A DNA stretch of 64,000 nucleotides from the NCBI GenBank assembly GCA_045585835.1, contig JAZMZG010000037.1, positions 1-64,000 of the forward strand, in the 5' to 3' direction. Position 1 is the first letter of the stretch. The number at the start of each line of letters is the position of its first letter. Below are positions 38,520 through 45,401 of the stretch, one piece after another. The notes beneath the pieces were generated by a model. That model worked only from the letters and a program-made list of their open reading frames with translations. It was not told the origin of the DNA and ran no database searches. Both the position numbers and the translations under genes were made by a program. The DNA comes from CALCTE01 sp045585835. GTDB taxonomy: Bacteria; Bacillota; Clostridia; Oscillospirales; CAG-272.

Positions 38520-39786
38520 TTATATCGCCTCCGATTATCTTCACAATTTCTTCACAAGCCTGCGAAAGCTTAATTTGTACACTTTCTCCGCCTTGCATAT
38601 TTTTAAGCGTTGCTTTATCTTCATCAACTTCGTTATCGCCGATTACGAGAACGTAGCTTACGTCTAACTTATCCGCATATTTCATCTGCGCCTTCATACT
38701 TCTTCCGACCGTATCAATCTCCGCAGAGATATCACAAGACTGAAGCTCGGCAAAAAGCTTTGTTGCAAAAGCAGTTGCCTTTTCACCCAAATTCGCAATA
38801 TAAATATCAGGGTGCTTTTGTTCGGGTACAGGCGCATTTTCGGTTTCGAGCGCAAGTAAAAGTCTTGACATTCCCATTGCAAATCCGATTCCCGAAAGCT
38901 CGGGGCCATCAAGCATCTTGCAAAGTCCGTCATATCGTCCGCCTCCGCAAACGGTGGCTTGAGCTCCGATACCTTCGTAAACGAATTCAAATACGGTCTT
39001 CGTATAATAGTCAAGACCTCTGACTATAGTCGGATCCACCGTATATTCAACGCCCATAGTCTGAAGATATTTTTTCAAAGACTCAAAATGATTTTTACAA
39101 TCGTCGCAAAGGTAATCAACCGTTTTAGGCGCAGGTGCTGCAATTTCTTTGCATATAGGACTCTTGCAGTCAAGAATACGCATAGGATTGGTCACAAGAC
39201 GCCCCTTGCAGGTATCGCAAAGCTCATCTTCCTTGCTTGAAAAATAATCACGTAAAGCTTTGTGATAATTTTTTCTGCACTCGGGGCAACCGATAGAGTT
39301 GATAAAAAGCTTTATGCCGTTAATTCCGAGCTTTTTAAATACTGTGCTCGCAAGATAAATTATCTGTGCATCGCAAAGAGGGCTGTCCGCACCGAAAACC
39401 TCAACACCGAATTGTGTAAATTCACGGCTTCTGCCTGCTTGGGGTTTTTCATATCTGAAACAGTTTGTAACGTAATAGTATTTAAGTGGCATCGTACCGC
39501 CGTAAAGACCGTTTTCAACAAGTGCTCGTACGGTAGATGCTGTGCCTTCCGGACGAAGAGTAAAGCTTCTGCCCTCCTTGTCCTCAAAGGTATACATTTC
39601 TTTTTGAACGATATCGGTCGTGTCACCGACACCTCTTAAAAACAGTTCGGTTGCTTCAAACGTAGGAAATCTGATTTCTTTAAATCCAAAGTTTTCTGCC
39701 GTTTCTTTAACTGTCTTTTCTACGTATTGCCACTTATATATGCTATCCGGCAATATATCGCTTGTGCCTCTCGGTTTCTTTATCAT
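38512..39786 (-). CDS. hisS: histidyl-tRNA synthetase
   Basis: The 424-aa class II enzyme has motif 1 (RFPTFEATELF), TLRPEGTAS, motif 2 NCFRYEKPQAGRSREFTQFG, the histidine-specific GLDYYTKTVFE and GGGRYDGL, and the C-terminal anticodon-binding domain. It lies nine bases after the MGS-fold gene and overlaps aspS. No T-box leader is seen upstream of this gene or of the operon promoter at 41091. Confidence 0.97.
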   Translation of the reverse strand: MIKKPRGTSDILPDSIYKWQYVEKTVKETAENFGFKEIRFPTFEATELFLRGVGDTTDIVQKEMYTFEDKEGRSFTLRPEGTASTVRALVENGLYGGTMPLKYYYVTNCFRYEKPQAGRSREFTQFGVEVFGADSPLCDAQIIYLASTVFKKLGINGIKLFINSIGCPECRKNYHKALRDYFSSKEDELCDTCKGRLVTNPMRILDCKSPICKEIAAPAPKTVDYLCDDCKNHFESLKKYLQTMGVEYTVDPTIVRGLDYYTKTVFEFVYEGIGAQATVCGGGRYDGLCKMLDGPELSGIGFAMGMSRLLLALETENAPVPEQKHPDIYIANLGEKATAFATKLFAELQSCDISAEIDTVGRSMKAQMKYADKLDVSYVLVIGDNEVDEDKATLKNMQGGESVQIKLSQACEEIVKIIGGDING

Positions 39787-39795
39787 AATGTGTTT

Positions 39796-40224
39796 TTACC
39801 TCTTGTTCTTGTTATATTTTGACACAGGGTTAACGTACTCTCTCCAATCGAGGTCGCCTCTCTCGATAGCGCATATAATAAGCTCCGCAGTGGCTATATT
39901 CGTAGCAACGGGAATCGTGTGCGCATCACAAGTACGTATTAGTTCTTCCTCAAACACGCTTACTCGGATATTGGTTCGGTCGTTATCTCTGAAAATTATC
40001 AATGCATCAATTTCGTTGAATTCAACTTTTGTGTTTATCTGTTCGATTCCGCCCTGTGGTCCGCTTAAAAACTTTTCGGTTTTAAGGCCCGTAGCGTCAG
40101 CGATCATATTTCCCAAAGTGCTGGTCGTATAAAGATTATGCTTGCTCAATACACTGCAATATGCAATGCAAAGTTGAGTCATAAGTTCTTTTTTTGAATT
40201 TTCTGCAATAAGCGCAATTTCCAT
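39796..40224 (-). CDS. methylglyoxal synthase-fold protein lacking catalytic residues
   Basis: The 142-aa protein aligns end to end with MgsA (IALIAENSKKE, TLGNMIADATGL, LSGPQGGIEQI, IIFRDND, IPVATNIATAELI). In E. coli MgsA, His19, Asp71, His98 and Asp101 are key residues. Here the VAHD His is Glu, the GGDQQ Asp is Ile (GGIEQ), and the PHDPD segment with His98/Asp101 is replaced by unrelated residues. The phosphate-binding SGP loop is kept. It is therefore unlikely to make methylglyoxal and may be a sensor of a phosphorylated ligand. It lies 12 bp after the minD-like gene; in Clostridia mgsA often sits beside minD. Confidence 0.8.
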   Translation of the reverse strand: MEIALIAENSKKELMTQLCIAYCSVLSKHNLYTTSTLGNMIADATGLKTEKFLSGPQGGIEQINTKVEFNEIDALIIFRDNDRTNIRVSVFEEELIRTCDAHTIPVATNIATAELIICAIERGDLDWREYVNPVSKYNKNKR

Positions 40225-40236
40225 ATCTTTTCCTTC

Positions 40237-41061
40237 CTAAAAAAGTTTCTTTGTTTTGATACCAAAAAGTTTACGGGGCAGCGGAACGTTAAAGCCGACC
40301 ACCCTTTGTGCAAGCTCGTTAAACTGCTTTGCAAGCTTATCTCGTTTCACATCAAGAGGTAACCCTTTTTCCTGTTTCGTACTTACTATGCTGTCAAAAG
40401 GAATGATACCGATGAGCTGAGCACCAGATGTTTCAATGCTCTGCATTATCCCCGCGAATTCCTTGCGAAGCACTCTCTTGGGCTCAAACATATTTATAAC
40501 AAGACGTATATCTTCGCAGCCGAGCGAGGTGAGTTCCGCGGCGGTTTTAGCAGCAGCTCGTAAAGCACAAGCTGAGCTTGTTGAAATAAGTATAGCACTG
40601 TCCGATGCTTTCTGAGCAACGTAAAAACTGGGGGCATGAGCGGGAGCGGAATCTAAAATGACATATTCATACTCATTTTTAGCTTCATTGATCAGCTTTA
40701 TAAATTTTTCTTCGGGAAAGCTATCACTGCTGTAGCTCATAGGTGCGGCAAGTACAAAAAGGTTATCTCTGCCTTCGACCTTTCTTACGGCATCATCAAG
40801 AGTGGCGCTTCCGGAGAGAACGTCACTTATATCGTATATGTTAGAATTCTCAACCCCGAGAAAGAGATCAAGGCTTCTTACACCGAAATCGCAGTCTACA
40901 AGAAGAATCTTTTTGTTGATCTCGGTGATGTCGCTATATATACTGCGTTTGCTTTTTCCGGTAGGTGCATACATCTCTGCCATAGCAACGGCAAGGTTGC
41001 AGGAAACGGTAGACTTTCCGACACCGCCTTTACAAGACGTTATAAGAACTGATTTACCCAT
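40237..41061 (-). CDS. minD: MinD/ParA-like ATPase with insertion
   Basis: The 274-aa protein has the deviant Walker A KGGVGKST (residues 11-18), switch I VDCDFGVRSLDLFLGVEN and Walker B-like YVILDSAPA. The DIGLRNLD-like switch and the ISDVLSG segment favour MinD over ParA. An insertion of about 20 residues (about 31-52, with GKSKRSIYSDITE) lies between the P-loop helix and the next strand. The C-terminus ends in a basic, hydrophobic stretch (PRKLFGIKTKKLF) that could bind membrane. No minC or minE is adjacent. It could position septum or other machinery. Confidence 0.82.
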   Translation of the reverse strand: MGKSVLITSCKGGVGKSTVSCNLAVAMAEMYAPTGKSKRSIYSDITEINKKILLVDCDFGVRSLDLFLGVENSNIYDISDVLSGSATLDDAVRKVEGRDNLFVLAAPMSYSSDSFPEEKFIKLINEAKNEYEYVILDSAPAHAPSFYVAQKASDSAILISTSSACALRAAAKTAAELTSLGCEDIRLVINMFEPKRVLRKEFAGIMQSIETSGAQLIGIIPFDSIVSTKQEKGLPLDVKRDKLAKQFNELAQRVVGFNVPLPRKLFGIKTKKLF

Positions 41062-41085
41062 AATCCACCCCTATTAGTTTTAATC

Positions 41086-41120
41086 GTATTATTTTATCAT
41101 AAAATAATACTAAAAGTCAA
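41086..41120 (-). promoter_or_regulatory. minD operon promoter with an 11-bp palindrome
   Basis: Minus strand TTGACT (41115-41120), 18 bases, TAAAAT (41091-41096). A perfect inverted repeat GTATTATTTTA/TAAAATAATAC (41086-41110) spans the -10 box, which could be an operator or an A/T-rich coincidence. Confidence 0.65.
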
Positions 41121-41152
41121 TATTTAGAGGATTTTTGCGCATAAAAAACTGC

Positions 41153-43702
41153 TTATTCTTTAGTGTCATACCACGTTTTGCCCACTTTTACCTCAACCAT
41201 TAAGGGAACTGCGGTTTTACATACGTTTTCCATTTCATCTTTAAGCATTTTCGCAACCGAATCCGCACTTTCAGAATCTGTTTCAATTATAAGTTCATCA
41301 TGTACTTGCAAAATGAGCTTTGAACCCGGAAACTCGTTAAGACGCTTATATACGTTAACCATCGCAAGTTTGATTATATCAGCCGCCGTTCCCTGAATCG
41401 GGCTGTTTCGCGCCACTCTTTCTCCGAATCCTTGAAGCATCTTTTTGTCTGAAGCAAGTTCGGGAATATAACGGCGTCTTCCAAAAAGCGTCGTAACGTA
41501 TCCGTTTTGCTTTGCACTTTCGACAATATCGGAAAGATAATTATTTACACCGTCATATCTCGTTAAATAATTTTCAATATATCTTTTCGCTTCGGCTACG
41601 CTTGTATTTATGTCCTTTGCAAGAGAAAATGCGGAAATTCCGTAAACTATTCCGAAATTTATAGCCTTTGCTCGCGTACGAAGTTCAGAGCTTATAAGAT
41701 CCTCGGGAATACCGAACACGTTGGAGGCAGTCTTTCTGTGAATATCCTCGCCGCTTTTAAACGTATTTATAAAGGTTTCGTCCTTCGATATCTCAGCAAG
41801 CAAACGGAGCTCTATCTGTGAATAGTCAGCGTCTACAAGTATCTTATTCTCCGCAGCCTTGAAATATTTTCGAAGCTCTCTTCCCCTCTTTTGTCTTATT
41901 GGAATATTCTGCAAATTCGGCTCAGCAGAGGAAAGTCTGCCCGTTGCGGTCGTGGCTTGGTTGAAGCTCGTGTGTATACGTCCGTCTTTTTCGGAGATAA
42001 CCTTTATCATAGCGTAAACAAACGTAGATCTCAGCTTTGATAAAGCTCTGTACTCAAGTACCTCGGCAACAATGGGATAATACGGAGCGAGCGGCTCTAA
42101 AGTTTCTGCGTCCGTAGTATATCCGGTTTTTGTTTTTTTCTTTGCGGGAATACCCATTTGCTCAAAAAGTATATGCCCGAGCTGTTTTGGTGAATTTATA
42201 TTGAACTGCTCACCCGTTAAGAAATATATCCTTTCTTCTCGCTCCTTTATATCTTTTTCAAGTTCTTTTCCAAACTCGGAAAGACCGTCGGCATCAATGT
42301 AAAATCCCGTTTGTTCCATATCGGCTATTACGAGCGCAAGTGGTAATTCTATATCGTAATATAATTGTTCCTGATTAGTTGATTTGAGCTCTTTTTTCAG
42401 TACTTCTGTCAACAATGCGGTGTAATATACGATCTTTGAAGCACTTATTGAATCATCTTCAATACGCAAATATTGATTTATAACTCTTTCGATATTATGC
42501 TTTTGAAGTCCCGAATTAACGACGTACGAAGCGAGCATAACATCAAAAGCAAACACGGAATCTATACTTATATCTTTCGAAAAAAGATATTTATACAATA
42601 CTTTGCTGTCAAAAACGCAAAGCTTTGACATATTTTCCGAAATAAATGAAACAAGATCATCGTTTTGAGTATGAAAATATATAACTTCTTTTCCGTTTGA
42701 CAGATATACAAAGTTTGTATCAAAGTTAAAATCGGCAAAATTATAACCGTCTGCAACAGCTTTTTTTGCATCATTAAAAGAAACTTCTCTTTCCGAATAT
42801 ACGATTTTTTCAATAGATACTTGCTCGGATAACTCGGCGTTTGCAAAATGCGGCGTTATTTTTTTCAAAACGGAAAGCATTTCAAGCTCACTTAAAAGCT
42901 CTTTCAAATGGGAAAAATCAGCGCTTATCTTATTTTTTACATCAAAAGATATATCAACGTCACATTTGATTTCGGCAAGTTTTCTTGAAAGATACGCCAT
43001 TTCTTTGTCACCTGATATTTTAGCTTTTGCCGAAGGACCTACCGGTAAGGTATCTACGTTTTCATATACTTTATCAAGATTACCGTATTGCGCAATAAGC
43101 GCTACTGCCGTTTTTTCTCCGATACCCTTTACGCCGGGTATGCAGTCGGAGCTATCACCCATAAGAGCTTTAATGTCAATAAGGCTATGGGGCTTTGTTT
43201 GATATTTTTCAAAAAATTTCGCTTCATCAAAAAGTACCGTGTCGGAATTTCCAGCAAGAAGAACACTTGTATACGTGTCGTCTATAAGTTGAAGAGAGTC
43301 TTTATCTCCTGTAAGTATATAACAAAAAGCGCCGTTTTCTTTGCAACGTCTTGATACTGTTCCGAGTAAATCATCTGCTTCGTATCCGTCGCTTTCCAAT
43401 ATGCAAAAACCCATATATTCCGAGATTTCTTTTGCATAAGGAAGCTGCACGGCAAGCTCGTCCGGCATACCCTTTCTGTTAGCTTTATAACCCTCATAAA
43501 GTCCGTGTCTGAAGGTAGGCGCCTTTTTGTCAAACGCAACGACGGTCACATCGGGCTTTATTGCCTCAATGTGTTTGTAAATTATGTTGACAAATCCCGT
43601 TAATGCGTTAGTCGGAATACCTTTGGAATTTGATAAAAAACGTATTCCGTAATATGCTCGGTTTAAAATGCTGTTGCCGTCAATGGCCAAAACTTTATAC
43701 AT
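41153..43702 (-). CDS. polA: DNA polymerase I
   Basis: The 849-aa protein has the 5'-3' exonuclease domain (1-290; AFDKKAPTFRH, GYEADD, LTGDKD, GDSSDCIPGVKGIGEKTA), a degenerate 3'-5' exonuclease domain without the usual acidic motifs, and the polymerase domain with motif A DADYSQIELR, motif B RAKAINFGIVYG and motif C QVHDELIIE. Phe in motif B (NFGIVYG) is normal. It fills gaps after Okazaki primer removal and repair. It follows nif3 by three bases in a trmK-nif3-polA run. Confidence 0.97.
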   Translation of the reverse strand: MYKVLAIDGNSILNRAYYGIRFLSNSKGIPTNALTGFVNIIYKHIEAIKPDVTVVAFDKKAPTFRHGLYEGYKANRKGMPDELAVQLPYAKEISEYMGFCILESDGYEADDLLGTVSRRCKENGAFCYILTGDKDSLQLIDDTYTSVLLAGNSDTVLFDEAKFFEKYQTKPHSLIDIKALMGDSSDCIPGVKGIGEKTAVALIAQYGNLDKVYENVDTLPVGPSAKAKISGDKEMAYLSRKLAEIKCDVDISFDVKNKISADFSHLKELLSELEMLSVLKKITPHFANAELSEQVSIEKIVYSEREVSFNDAKKAVADGYNFADFNFDTNFVYLSNGKEVIYFHTQNDDLVSFISENMSKLCVFDSKVLYKYLFSKDISIDSVFAFDVMLASYVVNSGLQKHNIERVINQYLRIEDDSISASKIVYYTALLTEVLKKELKSTNQEQLYYDIELPLALVIADMEQTGFYIDADGLSEFGKELEKDIKEREERIYFLTGEQFNINSPKQLGHILFEQMGIPAKKKTKTGYTTDAETLEPLAPYYPIVAEVLEYRALSKLRSTFVYAMIKVISEKDGRIHTSFNQATTATGRLSSAEPNLQNIPIRQKRGRELRKYFKAAENKILVDADYSQIELRLLAEISKDETFINTFKSGEDIHRKTASNVFGIPEDLISSELRTRAKAINFGIVYGISAFSLAKDINTSVAEAKRYIENYLTRYDGVNNYLSDIVESAKQNGYVTTLFGRRRYIPELASDKKMLQGFGERVARNSPIQGTAADIIKLAMVNVYKRLNEFPGSKLILQVHDELIIETDSESADSVAKMLKDEMENVCKTAVPLMVEVKVGKTWYDTKE

Positions 43703-43705
43703 AGA

Positions 43706-44467
43706 TCATACTTCCTCTGTAACAGCTTCTTTGTGTATCGTTATTTGGATATCCGGAAATCTTGATTCAAGCTTTTCCGAAAGGTCCGTCAATATAGGAA
43801 ATTCAGTGTAAAAATGCCCTGCATCGATAAGTGCGATTCCAAGCCTTTGTGCATTAACAAACGCAGTATACGACACATCCCCCGTTAAAAGTGCATCCGC
43901 TCCTTGTTTGAACGCATCGTATAAAAAATCCTTTCCCGAACCGCAAACTACCGCAAGCTTACTTATTGTCTTATCGCCTAAAACATATTCTGCGTGAGGT
44001 GTATTAAGCAAACCTTTTGCAAATAAAGCAAGGCTTTTACAGTCTGTTTTTTCTATGTTTCCTATAATTCCGATGTCGTCTTCTCCGAAGCGTTCAGGTT
44101 TATTAATTCCCATAAGCCGTGCGAGTTTTTCGTTTACTCCGTCCGTCGCTTTATCAAGGCGTGTGTGTGCGGAAATACAGCTTATTCCGTTTTTCAAAAG
44201 CTTTATTGCAATTTTTGCTTCGGGAACTTTCTCATTTATTCCGTTTAACGAGTTAAATATCAAAGGATGGTGGCTGATTATAAGGTTTGCGCCCAATTTT
44301 ATTGCTTGTTCAATAGCTTTGTCGGTAACATCAAGACAAAGTAAGATCTTGTTTACTTCGCCTTCGGCATTATCGCAAACCTGCAATCCGTCGTTATCCC
44401 ACGCACAAGCGTTACAGCTCGGTGCAATTTGTTCTATGTATTCAAATATCTCACGTATTTTTGACAT
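43706..44467 (-). CDS. Nif3-like dinuclear metal centre protein
   Basis: The 253-aa protein has the Nif3/YqfO signature: AWDNDGLQV, ISHHPLIF (metal-binding His pair), SAHTRLDKA, CGSGKDFL, LLTGDVSYTAF and DAGHFYTEFP. It lacks the inserted PII-like domain of longer homologues. Its function is not settled; a GTP cyclohydrolase I type 2 annotation in databases is doubtful. The start lies directly after the trmK stop, the normal neighbour in Firmicutes. Confidence 0.92.
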   Translation of the reverse strand: MSKIREIFEYIEQIAPSCNACAWDNDGLQVCDNAEGEVNKILLCLDVTDKAIEQAIKLGANLIISHHPLIFNSLNGINEKVPEAKIAIKLLKNGISCISAHTRLDKATDGVNEKLARLMGINKPERFGEDDIGIIGNIEKTDCKSLALFAKGLLNTPHAEYVLGDKTISKLAVVCGSGKDFLYDAFKQGADALLTGDVSYTAFVNAQRLGIALIDAGHFYTEFPILTDLSEKLESRFPDIQITIHKEAVTEEV

Positions 44468-45142
44468 TTAATTAAGCTCCATTCTGTAATTTTGCAACAT
44501 ATTTAAAAGCGCTTCTTTGTCTTTAGCGCCTCTTTTTACTGCATTCTGTGTCGCACATATAATTAAATCAAGCTTATTTATATAATTTTCTTTGTCTTCA
44601 CAAAGAGCATATTTTCCAAGTAAGTATTCATATTCCGTGTAATTTTCAGCTTCTCCGCAAACTGCAAAAATCACGTTATAGAGCTTTTCGCCTTTTGCTT
44701 CTGGGCACTTTTCGCGAGCAATACGGTAACCAAGCTGAAAAAGCGTCTTTCGAAGCTTGTCCTGCTCGGTCATAGGTTGAAGTATAAGGCTCGGTTTGTA
44801 AATTTTAAGCTCATTTTCGACCTTATTTAAAATACCGGATATAGTATGACCGCCCATACCGGCAATAATTATTTTATTGTATTCCTTAAGAATTTCGGGG
44901 TTTATTCCGTCATAGAGCATTGTTACAAGCGACGATCCGTAACCAAAACGCTCAAAATTCTTTTTAGCACTTAAAAGCGGACCTTGTTTAATATCCGTAA
45001 CAAGCGCCTTCTTGCAAATATCGTTTTGTATAAGATAAAGCGGTATGTATCCGTGATCGCTGCCAATATCGGCAACCTTATCACCTTTTTCTACAAATGA
45101 AACGACCGCGGAAAGTCTTTTATCAAGTATTTTTTCTCTCAT
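44468..45142 (-). CDS. trmK: tRNA (adenine-22-N1) methyltransferase TrmK
   Basis: The 224-aa protein has a Rossmann methyltransferase domain with ADIGSDHGYIPLYL, ALVTDIKQGPL and IAGMGGHTI, as in B. subtilis TrmK, plus a C-terminal coiled region. It methylates A22 in the D-arm of tRNAs. No Shine-Dalgarno site lies in the nine bases before the ATG. An AAGGAA lies on the far side of an 8-bp G/C-rich hairpin (45152-45172), which could bring it to working distance when folded. Confidence 0.93.
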   Translation of the reverse strand: MREKILDKRLSAVVSFVEKGDKVADIGSDHGYIPLYLIQNDICKKALVTDIKQGPLLSAKKNFERFGYGSSLVTMLYDGINPEILKEYNKIIIAGMGGHTISGILNKVENELKIYKPSLILQPMTEQDKLRKTLFQLGYRIAREKCPEAKGEKLYNVIFAVCGEAENYTEYEYLLGKYALCEDKENYINKLDLIICATQNAVKRGAKDKEALLNMLQNYRMELN

Positions 45143-45151
45143 AGTTAAAAC

Positions 45152-45172
45152 GGGGCACGGAAAACGTGCCCC
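45152..45172 (-). promoter_or_regulatory. G/C-rich hairpin between DUF1858 gene and trmK start
   Basis: Minus strand: GGGGCACG/CGTGCCCC with a five-base loop, followed by GTTTTAACT and the trmK ATG, and preceded by AGAAGGAA. It reads either as a short terminator or as a hairpin that places the ribosome binding site next to the start codon. Confidence 0.7.
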
Positions 45173-45180
45173 TTCCTTCT

Positions 45181-45381
45181 TTACTGATTTTCAAAGTGCT
45201 TGTTGAGCTTTTCGATAAGTGCATCGCAATCAACACCGTGAACTGCGCAAGCCTGCTCAACGGATTCGCCTCTTGATGCGGGACAGCCAAGACAATGCAT
45301 ACCTATTTCAAAAAAGTATTTTGCAGTCTGTGCATCAGTATCGAGTATATCTCCGATAATGCTGTTTCTTGTAACCTTCAT
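45181..45381 (-). CDS. DUF1858 redox-disulfide domain protein
   Basis: The 66-aa protein matches the DUF1858/TIGR03980 family: MKVTRNSIIGDILDTD, then GMHCLGCPASRGESVEQACAVHG, with a CLGC pair resembling a redox disulfide or metal site. The domain is often found beside or fused to hybrid-cluster proteins; none is here. GGAG precedes the ATG. It lies 20 bp after clpE. Confidence 0.9.
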   Translation of the reverse strand: MKVTRNSIIGDILDTDAQTAKYFFEIGMHCLGCPASRGESVEQACAVHGVDCDALIEKLNKHFENQ

Positions 45382-45401
45382 TTCGTTTCTCCTTTCGTTG
45401 A

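Noticed and set aside
39796..40224. Active methylglyoxal synthase
   Set aside because: The residues known to be essential in E. coli MgsA are not conserved.
41062..41152. T-box leader before the synthetase operon
   Set aside because: The region is too short and lacks the T-box sequence and a terminator/antiterminator pair.
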